Below are positions 1-7,494 of a DNA stretch of 20,797 nucleotides, in pieces. Made by a program: the position numbers and the translations under genes. The stretch spans positions 1 through 20,797 of the forward strand of contig CANHWS010000023.1 of the NCBI GenBank assembly GCA_947464365.1, written 5' to 3'. This DNA comes from Cytophagaceae bacterium (GTDB lineage Bacteria; Bacteroidota; Bacteroidia; Cytophagales; Flexibacteraceae). The notes under the pieces are model-generated. The model did not search any database. It was not told where the DNA came from and was given only the letters and a program-made list of their open reading frames with translations. The first letter of the stretch is position 1. Each line of letters opens with the position of its first letter.

Positions 1-122
1 ATATTGGCACACCTGTTGACATTATTGCTGTGCAACCTGATGAGCTGAAAGTGCTACCATCAGTCAACCATGTTAAGTATGATATTATGACCAAAGGAAT
101 CCTAGCGTATGAGCGTACTTGA
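1..122 (+). CDS. C-terminal end of MNT-type nucleotidyltransferase (partial)
   Basis: The third frame is open from the left edge to a TGA at 120-122 and encodes the last 39 residues of a protein that starts outside the window. The visible piece has GTPVDIIAV near its start and ends with IMTKGILAYERT. This matches the usual tail of small MNT-domain nucleotidyltransferases (a VDVV-type strand, then 'I..eGk.lYeR'), the partner and usual antitoxin of HEPN proteins. The catalytic GS...DxD motif would lie upstream and cannot be checked. It overlaps the next gene, a HEPN protein, by 14 bases, so the two are almost surely co-transcribed and translationally coupled. The family call rests on the tail pattern plus the HEPN neighbour. 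Confidence 0.72.
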   Translation, partial: IGTPVDIIAVQPDELKVLPSVNHVKYDIMTKGILAYERT

Positions 123-528
123 AGAAGAGGCGAGGGAGTGGTTTCTAAAAGCCGAAAAGGACTACGAAAGCTATTTGAAGTTAAGAGAAAGCACTTTTAC
201 TTTTGAGCCTGCCTTATTCCATGCACAACAAGCAATTGAAAAATGGTATAAGGGTATTGCCACCTATAATAATATCTTTGCAAGAAAGACGCATCGTTTG
301 ATTATACTACATACTTTGCTTAAAGATTGTCTTCCAGAGCTGGATCAACCTAAATGGCTAAGGTATTGTGGCATTCTGGAGCAATATGCAGTTGATGCAC
401 GGTACCCAGGCTTTGGTGTCGATGATGGAGAATTGGAGGACGACATCACATTAGCAACTGAAGCTTTGTTTGAATTTAGATCTTTGATTCAAATAAACTA
501 TCCAAATTTAGTTGCTCAAGGCCGATAA
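109..528 (+). CDS. HEPN domain protein, partner of MNT nucleotidyltransferase
   Basis: This is a 139-residue, all-helical HEPN-domain protein (PF05168-like). Visible signatures are WFLKAEKDYESY at residues 11-22, the family hallmark FHAQQAIEKWYKG at 37-49, KTHRLIIL at 60-67 and YAVDARYPG at 93-101. Length is normal for a stand-alone HEPN protein. The start at 109 lies inside the end of the upstream MNT gene, a 14-base overlap typical of these pairs. Known MNT/HEPN pairs act as toxin-antitoxin modules in which HEPN is often an RNase and MNT inactivates it by adding AMP to it. I do not see a convincing R-x4-6-H RNase motif, so this copy belongs to the 'DARYPG' type, where toxicity is less certain. 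No membrane segment or signal peptide. Confidence 0.88.
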   Translation: MSVLEEEAREWFLKAEKDYESYLKLRESTFTFEPALFHAQQAIEKWYKGIATYNNIFARKTHRLIILHTLLKDCLPELDQPKWLRYCGILEQYAVDARYPGFGVDDGELEDDITLATEALFEFRSLIQINYPNLVAQGR

Positions 529-583
529 TCTAGATCATATAGAAAGGTGAGGTTAGTGCGTTTCCAGATTGGCACAATAGTTA

Positions 584-927
584 TTACTTAGTAGCCAAGA
601 GCCCTAATTCCCACCCCCATTTAGCGCCATACGCACAAACCGAATCTCGAGAACGTTGTCTAGGGTGTCAGTAGGATTCTGAAAACGCTTGACGATAAAG
701 GAATTGCTGGTCAAGTAGGTGATGTGTAAAGGTGTATTGGGGATGAGGGTATCGGCAAAGTCAAGGACAAGGTCATGGCCTACGAGGAAGTAACTCCAGG
801 GTTGTCTTTTTATTCCAACTGGAATACATATTCTCCGCCATTATACGAGGTTAACCCCGCGAATCAGGACTAAATTTACCATCCGTTTATTCAAGACAGG
901 GAAAAATAAGTCACCTTTCTGTTGCAA
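584..927 (-). pseudogene. Decayed coding sequence, remnants in several frames
   Basis: No intact gene fits this 344-base stretch, but the minus strand holds protein-like pieces in three frames. One frame gives QPWSYFLVGHDLVLDF and continues to a TAG at 604-606. It is open upstream only to a TAA at 841-843, with no plausible start. A second frame ends in KWGWELGLLATK with a TAA at 584-586, resembling the end of the short protein at 2070-2435 (QLGWYLGVLATEYEL). A third ends in YNGGEYVFQLE at 810-812. The simplest reading is an old gene, or joined fragments, broken by several frameshifts and related in part to the operon just to its right. The long frame is also in register with the WD40 gene, separated by two stops, which may be chance. 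Confidence 0.5.
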
Positions 928-2007
928 TTATTTAGGTCGATATTCAATAGGTATTTTCCATAGACAAGCTGTTTTATCCATAGATGCCGTAAGAACTTTG
1001 CTGCCGTCATGGGAGAAAACCCCTGAATTTACATCATGATCATGCCCAGTGAAAATGGCAACCATAGTACCCTCCAGATCCCATAAACGGGCCGAAAGAT
1101 CTTCAGACCCAGTCAAAACTAGGCTTCCATCAGTAGAAAAATTTGCAGACCATACACAACCTCCATGACGATCCAGATACGCAATTTTATTGCCCTCTAA
1201 ATCCCAGATATATGCTTCCTCATCCTCCGAATTAGTCAAAACCTTGGTACCATCTGGTGAAAATTTTGCAGCCCGAACCACATCCTCATGACCTTCAAAA
1301 ATTACAAGGCTCTTTCCTTTCAGGTCCCAAAGCCGGGCTGTATTATCACTAGAGGATGTCAATATGTTATTCCTCTGCGGCGAAAAAACGGCGGTATGAA
1401 GCATACCATCATGACCTATGAATTCAGTAATGGTTGTTCCCTTCAGGTCCCAAAGCCGGGCTGTATTATCGACGGAGCTGGTCAATATCATGTTGCCATC
1501 TGGGGAAAAAACAGCGGACGACAACCCTTTGAAATGCCCCGAAAAGGTAACCAGCAATTTTCCATCTAGGTCCCAAAGACACGCTGTATTATCTGATGCA
1601 GCCGATAAAACCATGCTGCCGTCCTTAGAAAATTCCACAGAAGATAACCAGCCTTCATGTCCTGCAAAAATTGTTATGATCTTACCCTTGAGGTCCCATA
1701 GACGTGCTGTTCCATCTACTGAGGCTGTCAATATATGTTTGCCATTAGGTGAAAAAACCGCAGTCTTAATAAATGCCAAATGTCCTTTTAGAATTGCGAT
1801 TGTATTGCCCTTTAGATCCCAAAGTCGAGCGGTGTCGTCATAGGAGCAAGTCAATACCATGCTTTCGTCTGGTGAGAATACCGCCGACAATAATCCCTTG
1901 GTATGTCCTTTGAAGGTCACACTTGGTTTTGTCTCATTGTCCCAACCCAAAGAGAAACTTAAACTGAAGATTATGGGTAGGAAGATATATAGTTCCGAGA
2001 GTATCAT
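928..2007 (-). CDS. Exported WD40 repeat protein, eight 41-residue repeats
   Basis: This is a 359-residue protein with a hydrophobic N-terminus (residues 1-21, signal-peptide-like) followed directly by eight WD40 repeats beginning at residues 34, 75, 116, 157, 198, 239, 280 and 321. Each repeat has the GH dipeptide, AVFSPDG-type strand and ARLWDL end of the family. Repeat 7 has RH in place of GH. All eight are exactly 41 residues, with no insertions, so the protein is essentially one beta-propeller, probably periplasmic or outside the cell, serving as a binding scaffold. There is no kinase, caspase or helix-turn-helix domain as in many bacterial WD40 proteins. It is the last gene of a minus-strand series, 62 bases after its upstream neighbour. 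The partner is unknown. Eight blades is above the common seven. Confidence 0.9.
   Translation of the reverse strand: MILSELYIFLPIIFSLSFSLGWDNETKPSVTFKGHTKGLLSAVFSPDESMVLTCSYDDTARLWDLKGNTIAILKGHLAFIKTAVFSPNGKHILTASVDGTARLWDLKGKIITIFAGHEGWLSSVEFSKDGSMVLSAASDNTACLWDLDGKLLVTFSGHFKGLSSAVFSPDGNMILTSSVDNTARLWDLKGTTITEFIGHDGMLHTAVFSPQRNNILTSSSDNTARLWDLKGKSLVIFEGHEDVVRAAKFSPDGTKVLTNSEDEEAYIWDLEGNKIAYLDRHGGCVWSANFSTDGSLVLTGSEDLSARLWDLEGTMVAIFTGHDHDVNSGVFSHDGSKVLTASMDKTACLWKIPIEYRPK
931..1908 (-). repeat. 123-base tandem repeats within the WD40 gene
   Basis: The eight WD40 units are encoded by tandem 123-base segments. Similarity is visible in the DNA as well as the protein: a segment of about 26 bases, aggtcccaaagccgggct and onward, is identical at 1322 and 1445, exactly 123 bases apart, and close variants occur at the other unit borders. 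Such identity suggests recent internal duplication or gene conversion. Confidence 0.8.
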
Positions 2008-2069
2008 AGTTCAAAGATGATGGATGTAGAGTTAATTTCCAATCATAGAATCACTAAATTTGATTGATT

Positions 2070-2435
2070 CTACAGCTCATACTCAGTAGCCAAGACCCCG
2101 AGATACCAGCCCAATTGCTCCGGTCCGTCACCCCATTTGATGTCGTAGGAGGTGTTGGATTGATAGGTTCTGAGTGGGTCATTAGCAAATGATGAATCAT
2201 TAGGATTTACCCTGTCAATTGGATCGTCGACTAGAAATTTTGAATCCGCAGGTATCCCATAGATCGAGGTCATTGTGTTAACATTAGCCCCCTTCTCATA
2301 ACCTACAGCTACAAAATGATTACGTAAACGAGAACGCATACGCCAGTATTTATAATGATCTGTTTCGTTCAAAGGTTGTGAGACCAATGGCACGGACAAT
2401 ACTAGTGAAATAAGAAACAAAATATAGCTTTTCAT
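2070..2435 (-). CDS. Short exported protein, probably truncated
   Basis: This 121-residue protein starts with a clear signal peptide (about residues 1-20, ending LVSQ). The body contains YWRMRSRLRNHFVAVG and ends with IKWGDGPEQLGWYLGVLATEYEL just before the stop. From memory, the order 'YW..R.RL...F', 'I.WGD....LGWYLGVLATEY' is the start of much larger exported Bacteroidota proteins that continue for hundreds of residues. If so, this is an N-terminal fragment, either a relic or a shortened derivative. Function unknown. The start lies 5 bases after the stop of the upstream lipoprotein gene, so it is in the same operon. A similar C-terminal tail (LGLLATK) appears in the remnant at 584-631. Confidence 0.6.
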   Translation of the reverse strand: MKSYILFLISLVLSVPLVSQPLNETDHYKYWRMRSRLRNHFVAVGYEKGANVNTMTSIYGIPADSKFLVDDPIDRVNPNDSSFANDPLRTYQSNTSYDIKWGDGPEQLGWYLGVLATEYEL

Positions 2436-2440
2436 AGGTC

Positions 2441-3049
2441 TTAACGGAGGGTAAAAGTAAGTGCAAAACTTGGAAGACTATTCTCTGCGGTGGCAATTAT
2501 GATGGCACTATTCGCATTGGTTACGTTCCCACCAAAGCCGGTCAGTAAATTTCCAAAGCTTGGTGGCACCAAGTCGTATTCCTGATATCGACTACCGTTT
2601 TGATATAAACTTCTAGTCACACCCAAGTTAAGTCCATGATCTCCATCTTTATCAGTAGAAATCCAATAATGTTTAACCTCAGATATTTCACCAGTGGCAT
2701 TGAAAAGTGTGTCACGCTTCGAAGTACCACCATAACCTGTAACGACACGACATTTTGTATCCGGTTTCGTGGTTGGTCTCTTTTCAATTCTTCTAAACTT
2801 GTTATAATCCGTAAAATCAATCACCTGATTACGAATGCCTAGGGTATCTAGATAACTGGTGCGATCTACGCCATTGATAACGTACTTAGTCAGTTTGTAC
2901 CGGTCACCGAAGGAGGCAATCCAGTTGATATAGTTCACAATCTTTTGGTCCTCTTCTGGCGGGCACACTTCGTCAAAAGTACAGGTAGTGAGGGCTAAAG
3001 CTAACCCCAGCAGCAAAACCAGTTGCGCGAAATATAGAATGATTTTCAT
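2441..3049 (-). CDS. Putative lipoprotein, paralogue of upstream neighbour
   Basis: This 202-residue protein has a hydrophobic N-terminus and a lipobox-like LTTC with the cysteine at residue 23, so it is probably a lipoprotein of the outer membrane or periplasm. The mature start CTFDEVCPPEE, the segment YKLTKYVINGVDRTSYLDTL and the RNQVIDF element are shared with the next gene upstream, which marks the two as tandem duplicates. The C-terminal half is rich in alternating strand pattern and ends SFALTFTLR. Length and pattern suggest a small beta-barrel such as a lipocalin-like fold, but that is inference. It lies 3 bases after its paralogue and 5 bases before the short exported protein. Exact function unknown. 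Confidence 0.8.
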   Translation of the reverse strand: MKIILYFAQLVLLLGLALALTTCTFDEVCPPEEDQKIVNYINWIASFGDRYKLTKYVINGVDRTSYLDTLGIRNQVIDFTDYNKFRRIEKRPTTKPDTKCRVVTGYGGTSKRDTLFNATGEISEVKHYWISTDKDGDHGLNLGVTRSLYQNGSRYQEYDLVPPSFGNLLTGFGGNVTNANSAIIIATAENSLPSFALTFTLR

Positions 3050-3052
3050 TGC

Positions 3053-3706
3053 TTAGCGAGGGGTAAGGGTAAGAACATATGTATCATTCTCAATAGTGGC
3101 AGTTAAAAACACATTATTGCCAGCTTGGCTTGGTAAGGCTCTGTAACCACCGATACTATATCTATTGGATAGGTTTACCTGTGGCAAAATTGTTTTAAAT
3201 TGACTCAGACTTCCGTTTACATAAAACTCGTTCACAAAGGCACATGAAAGGAAAAAATCACCACTTGGGACTTTGTAACAAACGAACCCTGTTCGCAAGA
3301 TTGAGTAATTTTGATCATTGACAAAGGACAGCGTGTCAAAATTCTGTTTACCAGTATAGTTGAGCACCATATAACACTCACTCGCAGGGTCCGTTGGTTT
3401 CCGATTTCTCCGTTCATACGGCTCATCAAACTCCCTAAAGTCAATCACCTTGTTTCGCAGATGTAGTGTATCAAGATAAGAGGTGCGATCCACCCCATTG
3501 ATGGTATAGCCCGTAACCTTGTAACGGTTACCAAAAGAGCGTACCAAGGCACGCAGATGGATGGCAGCATCCTCCTCTTCTGGCGGGCAGACCTTTTCCC
3601 AAGTACAAGTACTGAGTGTAAAGCATAGCCCCACCAACAAAGCAAGGCTCGCAACGTACCTTAAAAGCGATGGAACCACATAATCCCTAGCCAAATACAT
3701 CTTCAT
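3053..3706 (-). CDS. Putative lipoprotein, first gene of the minus-strand operon
   Basis: This 217-residue protein has an N-terminal hydrophobic stretch (about residues 17-31) and a lipobox-like LSTC with cysteine 34. The mature part starts CTWEKVCPPEEE and contains YKVTGYTINGVDRTSYLDTL and RNKVIDF, matching the downstream paralogue closely in the first 80 residues and at the very end (YVLTLTPR against FALTFTLR), while the middle has diverged. Probable surface or periplasmic lipoprotein with a small beta-rich domain; function not recognised. It is the first of four same-strand genes, and the promoter-like sequence at 3774-3804 lies 67 bases upstream of its start. Confidence 0.8.
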   Translation of the reverse strand: MKMYLARDYVVPSLLRYVASLALLVGLCFTLSTCTWEKVCPPEEEDAAIHLRALVRSFGNRYKVTGYTINGVDRTSYLDTLHLRNKVIDFREFDEPYERRNRKPTDPASECYMVLNYTGKQNFDTLSFVNDQNYSILRTGFVCYKVPSGDFFLSCAFVNEFYVNGSLSQFKTILPQVNLSNRYSIGGYRALPSQAGNNVFLTATIENDTYVLTLTPR

Positions 3707-4075
3707 GCTGGTCTGGTTAATGAGTATGCAGAAAGGAAGAAACAGATGTCAAGCCGTAACCCCATGTCCATAACAAACATAAAATACAATTACCATAATG
3801 TCAATACCACATTACAAGCTTTAACATTGTGTCAAGACTTGCAGGCACAATCAACCACCAAAATCCCCCTCCACATCACCAAAACGCCATATACTACTCT
3901 GGGTCATCGCAAAAAAAAATGTAGCATTTGGTCAAAGCCCTCGGGTTTGCTTCAACACCAGGTAATGGCTGGCGACTACCTAGATGACAGCACTTGGCCC
4001 CTTAAGGGTTGCTTAGGCCCCAAAATTTGGCGATATTGCCCCATTACAAGTCCAGAGAGTACCACACACCAATAC
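3707..4075. other. Divergent intergenic region
   Basis: About 370 bases separate the lipoprotein operon from the T9SS protein. The plus frame is open from 3746, but the residues are low-complexity and unlike any export signal. I see the minus-strand promoter at 3774-3804. No full TAnnTTTG match was found for the plus-strand gene; TAGCATTTG near 3922 has one extra base. Confidence 0.55.
3774..3804 (-). promoter_or_regulatory. Bacteroidota-type promoter for the lipoprotein/WD40 operon
   Basis: Read on the minus strand this is TTG (3804-3802), 20 bases, then TATGTTTG (3781-3774), a full match to the TAnnTTTG -7 element with a -33 TTG at an accepted distance. It leaves 67 bases before the ATG at 3706. 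It lies inside the open frame extending upstream of the T9SS gene, which argues against coding there. Confidence 0.6.
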
Positions 4076-6478
4076 ATGCAGACCATTACCCATCCTACGA
4101 GGCGCCTTTGGGTGCTCTTTTCTATCAGCCTCGTGTTGCTGCTGTTTGCAGGGCAGACACAGGCACAGTATTGCACCACCAATTTGCACCAGAACACCTG
4201 CGGCAACAATGGCAACGGCCTGCTGGATACCCTCTTTGTGACAGGCACCAATTTCCGTCCCTTGTTGCCTAAAGCCTGTCCTAGCCAGTCGCCCTACTTT
4301 ACATTTGGCACCGATACAACAGAGGTCCTACGGCTCAACCAAGGGGATACGGCCACCATTACCTTTCGGGCACTAGGCCAAGTCAACATCAGTGGCTGGA
4401 TCGACTTCAACCAAAACCAAGTCTTTGATGCGACAGAGTGGATTGACCTCAGCCGAAGCATCAATGCAAACAATACCCAAACAATCCGCTTCCCGATTCC
4501 GTTCCCTGCCCTGACAGGCCCAACCAAACTCCGGATCAGGACACGGGCACTTCCATCCCAGAACCTGTCCCCAGACGCCTGTTTGCGATTTGGCTCGGGC
4601 AATACGTTCGACTTTAACGTCGAAATCGGCGCTGGTGCGGTCTGCCAAGGCCTATCCGCTCCACCTGCCATCCAAGAGGACAAAAGCAATCTCTGCGTTG
4701 GCGACTCGGCCACCATCATGGTGGCGAACACCATCTTGGCGGGTGGGTATCAGTGGCAGTGGCAAACCAGTCTGGACGGCATCCGGTACCAGAACGCCAC
4801 CACTAACGGCAGCAACACCAGCTTCAAATTCTACTCCCGGAACTTCGTGGCCGATAGTGCCTATGTGCGTCTGCGCCAGATCTGCCCCAACGGTGCCGAC
4901 ACCACCTACTCCATCGGCATCCTGCTGCGGAAAGAGGCACCTAACTTGTGTTTCTGTAACACCAACCTGCACCGCAACACCTGTGATATTCCGGGCTATA
5001 TGCCAGACTCCCTCCAGATCCTGAACTCGTTCTTTTTCCCGCTGCTGCCAACTGTTTGCGCCGGGACCTACTACCGGTTTGGCACTTCCCCCATCGAGGT
5101 GGCCAACCTAGAGCAAGGCGGGGCCTACACATTTAGCTATCGGTCGCCAGGTGGGGTCTCGGTTTCTGCCTTTATTGACTATAATGCCAATGGGGTGTTC
5201 GAGGCCGCGGAGTGGATCGACCTAGGCCGCAACAGCAACCAAAACGCCTTGGTTACAACGCCATTTATTGTACTCGGCAATGCCACCGTAGGGCAGGTTG
5301 GCATGCGCATCAGGATTCGTGGAGCTGGAGTTAACAACGGACCATCCGATGCTTGCCTAGAGTTCGGATCTGGCTTTACCCTAGACTTCAAGGCCAATAT
5401 CTACCCTGGCCTTGGTTGCTCACTCAGCCCCCAGAACCAAAGCATCCAGGCCGACGCAGCCACCATTTGCGGGTATGACAGCACCAAAGTTCGTATCCAG
5501 AGTGCGCCCACTGGTGCAGGTGTGGATATCACCTGGTCCACCTCGGTTGATGGGGTAAACTATACACCAGACCCTAGCAACAAGGGCAGTGTCTATACCG
5601 TCTCTGGCCTCCGGATGTTAGCCGATAGCATCTTCGTCCGGATGGAGATCGTCTGCTCTCCGAGTGGCCAACGTACCCTGACAGCCCCAGTCCTGATCAA
5701 GAAGAGCCCGATCATCACCTGCTACTGCACCAACGTCCAGAACAATACCACCTGTGGCAACTTTATCAGCTACTTCACGATAGTATCTACCAGTTTGCGT
5801 GTCAACTACCGCACTTGTCCATTCGGCACCCGCACCTTTATTCGGTTTGGACCACGCGACACCACAACAGCAACTCTTCGCCGAGGTTCCACCTACATCC
5901 TTAACTACCGCGTCAACGCCAATAGCAACATGAGCGCCTGGCTAGACAATGACCAGAGTGGCGGTTTCGAAGGTGGCGAATGGACCGACCTAGGCCGCAA
6001 TGTGGGGCCAAATGTGACCTCACGTGCCAACCTCGTGATCCCAGCCACGGCTAAATTGGGCCTTACCACCCTCCGGATCAGGACCCGTGGTTTGCCTTCC
6101 AACAACGGCAACGGAGATGCCTGCACAGCATTCAACAGTGGTGTGACCTATGATTTCCCCGTGACCATCGTACCCGTTAATACCGATACCCCAGAGCCGA
6201 TCAATCAGGCGGCAAGTAGCCTGATTATCTATCCGAATCCGTCTGCTGGTGCATTCGTTTTGGATATTCAGAACCAAAGCCAACCATTGACCTCGCTCAC
6301 GATACGGGACCTCTCTGGGCGGATCAGTTACCAAATGCAGGAACTAGGCAGCGATAAAACCGTTAGCCAGCTGGGCGATGGGCAATACCGCATCCAGACC
6401 ACCTTACCTTCGGGCATATACATCCTTGAGGCCACTGCCAACGATCGGAAGCAAACCATCAAGCTCGTGATCGAATAG
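4076..6478 (+). CDS. T9SS-secreted protein with three GEVED modules
   Basis: With the start at 4076 the protein has 800 residues and opens with a textbook signal peptide: basic MQTITHPTRR, a hydrophobic core, and cleavage after TQA at residue 30. The open frame reaches back to 3746, but that would bury the signal 110 residues inside. Three similar modules follow, starting near C33, C294 and C551, each beginning C.TN...NTC and holding GWIDFNQNQVFDA-type and LRIRTR segments, typical of the GEVED domain. Ig-like spacers with paired cysteines fill about 190-290 and 455-548. Residues 716-800 (IIYPNPSAG ... IYILEA) form a type A T9SS sorting domain, so the protein should be exported by the type IX system and attached to the surface or released. 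Likely role is adhesion or matrix binding. A strong terminator follows. Confidence 0.9.
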   Translation: MQTITHPTRRLWVLFSISLVLLLFAGQTQAQYCTTNLHQNTCGNNGNGLLDTLFVTGTNFRPLLPKACPSQSPYFTFGTDTTEVLRLNQGDTATITFRALGQVNISGWIDFNQNQVFDATEWIDLSRSINANNTQTIRFPIPFPALTGPTKLRIRTRALPSQNLSPDACLRFGSGNTFDFNVEIGAGAVCQGLSAPPAIQEDKSNLCVGDSATIMVANTILAGGYQWQWQTSLDGIRYQNATTNGSNTSFKFYSRNFVADSAYVRLRQICPNGADTTYSIGILLRKEAPNLCFCNTNLHRNTCDIPGYMPDSLQILNSFFFPLLPTVCAGTYYRFGTSPIEVANLEQGGAYTFSYRSPGGVSVSAFIDYNANGVFEAAEWIDLGRNSNQNALVTTPFIVLGNATVGQVGMRIRIRGAGVNNGPSDACLEFGSGFTLDFKANIYPGLGCSLSPQNQSIQADAATICGYDSTKVRIQSAPTGAGVDITWSTSVDGVNYTPDPSNKGSVYTVSGLRMLADSIFVRMEIVCSPSGQRTLTAPVLIKKSPIITCYCTNVQNNTTCGNFISYFTIVSTSLRVNYRTCPFGTRTFIRFGPRDTTTATLRRGSTYILNYRVNANSNMSAWLDNDQSGGFEGGEWTDLGRNVGPNVTSRANLVIPATAKLGLTTLRIRTRGLPSNNGNGDACTAFNSGVTYDFPVTIVPVNTDTPEPINQAASSLIIYPNPSAGAFVLDIQNQSQPLTSLTIRDLSGRISYQMQELGSDKTVSQLGDGQYRIQTTLPSGIYILEATANDRKQTIKLVIE

Positions 6479-6542
6479 CGAACTGCTTAGTATAGATGCG
6501 AAATCAATCCGTTAATGCTGCGGCATAACGCCTGATTAACAC

Positions 6543-6586
6543 AATGGCCTCCATCCTTAATGTAGGGATCGGAGGCCATTTTGTTT
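6543..6586 (+). terminator. Rho-independent terminator after the T9SS gene
   Basis: A perfect 10-base stem, AATGGCCTCC (6543-6552) with GGAGGCCATT (6571-6580), encloses a partly paired loop (ATCC/GGAT) and runs into TTTTGTTT. It lies 65 bases after the T9SS stop codon. Confidence 0.85.
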
Positions 6587-6703
6587 AGGCCTTAGTGTCT
6601 ATAACCTGCCTTAAGATCGAGCATCAAGGCTTGGCATAGCAGTAAGCCTCACATCTGGATGATGCCATGTAGGGGCAATACGCAATTTAGGAGCGTTGAT
6701 CCC

Positions 6704-6728
6704 GCGATAGGAGCCCTTTGTCTATCGC
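6704..6728. repeat. 7-base inverted repeat upstream of the TetR gene
   Basis: GCGATAG (6704-6710) and CTATCGC (6722-6728) form perfect arms around an 11-base centre. No T-run follows, so it is more likely a binding site or structural element than a terminator. It lies about 56 bases upstream of the TetR operator. Confidence 0.4.
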
Positions 6729-6783
6729 AATAAGCCATCCATCTATTTTAACATCGCATTACGTTTTGGGTCACGACTTTTGC

Positions 6784-6803
6784 AAACCGAACGTTCATTC
6801 GGT
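6784..6803. promoter_or_regulatory. TetR-family operator, copy 1
   Basis: The site reads AAACCGAACGTTCATTC and continues to GGT. ACCGAA (6786-6791) and TTCGGT (6798-6803) are perfect arms, with GAACGTTC inside. The same box, 16 of 17 bases identical, occurs in front of the dehydrogenase gene. It lies 58 bases before the regulator's start, between a TTTTG and a GGGTTTG that could be weak promoter elements, so autorepression is likely. Confidence 0.75.
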
Positions 6804-6861
6804 CTATGGGTTTGGTGCGGTCGAAGCGCAATGACAACATCAACCGGACCATCGATCGATA

Positions 6862-7473
6862 ATGCCAAATAAACGTAACACCCTACCTCCAGACCAACAA
6901 CTGCAAGCTGTGCAAGACAAACGCAAGGCCATCCTAGACACCACCCTACGGCTAATCACCACCCAAGGTTACCATGCTACGCCGATGTCACAGATAGCAC
7001 GAGAGGCAGGGGTTGCGGCAGGCACAATTTACCACTACTTCTCGAGCAAGGAGGAGCTTATGTCGCAGCTCTATGCTGAGGTCAAAGCCCGTATGGGTGC
7101 TGCCTTGGCAGAGGACTCAAACCACGAGATGAGCTACAAAATGCGTTTCTGGATATTCTGGCGCAATATGTACAACTACCTAAAGCACAACGAGATGGAC
7201 TTTTGGTTTCTAGAGCTCTTTGCCGTCTCCCCCATCATCAAGGCTGAGGATGTACGTGCGTCTGCCCGTCATTATCAGAGTGTGATCGACTTTTTATCCT
7301 TCGGAATCCAGAAAGGTATCCTCCGCGAAATGTCGCCAAACCTAATGGCCGCCCTCATCGATGGCCAGATCAAAACCATCATCCGGCTCGAGATTGCAGG
7401 CCACGAAACCATCACAGATCATATCATTGCTGAGGTCATCCAGGGCAGCTGGGACATGGTCCGGATCAATTAA
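6862..7473 (+). CDS. TetR/AcrR-family transcriptional regulator
   Basis: This 203-residue protein has the standard TetR N-terminal DNA-binding domain at about residues 20-66: KRKAILDTTLRLI, then GYHATPMSQIAREAGVAAG and TIYHYFSSKEEL (recognition helix and anchor). The C-terminal 135 residues are helical and variable, as in all ligand-binding TetR domains, so the inducer cannot be read. The start at 6862 leaves a polar 19-residue lead, acceptable for the family. The gene precedes a short-chain dehydrogenase, and the two share a near-identical operator box in front of each. It therefore probably represses itself and the dehydrogenase, releasing both when a small molecule, possibly the enzyme's substrate, is bound. 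Confidence 0.93.
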   Translation: MPNKRNTLPPDQQLQAVQDKRKAILDTTLRLITTQGYHATPMSQIAREAGVAAGTIYHYFSSKEELMSQLYAEVKARMGAALAEDSNHEMSYKMRFWIFWRNMYNYLKHNEMDFWFLELFAVSPIIKAEDVRASARHYQSVIDFLSFGIQKGILREMSPNLMAALIDGQIKTIIRLEIAGHETITDHIIAEVIQGSWDMVRIN

Positions 7474-7494
7474 TCTGGATTTTTTTGACCCTAA

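Larger units (their letters stand above)
6479..6861. other. Intergenic region between T9SS gene and TetR gene
   Basis: This 383-base stretch has no gene that I can support. It contains a hairpin at about 6511-6528 (gttaatgc/gcataac), the terminator at 6543-6586, an inverted repeat at 6704-6728 and the TetR operator at 6784-6803. Confidence 0.6.

Noticed and set aside
931..1908. Regularly spaced repeats considered as a CRISPR array
   Set aside because: The 123-base period matches the 41-residue WD40 unit and lies in a continuous coding frame.
3746..4075. N-terminal 110-codon extension of the T9SS gene
   Set aside because: The signal peptide begins at the ATG at 4076, the extension is low-complexity, and it contains the minus-strand operon promoter.
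4294..6334. Several long antisense frames opposite the T9SS gene
   Set aside because: They are shadows of a GC-rich repetitive coding sequence, with no family signature.
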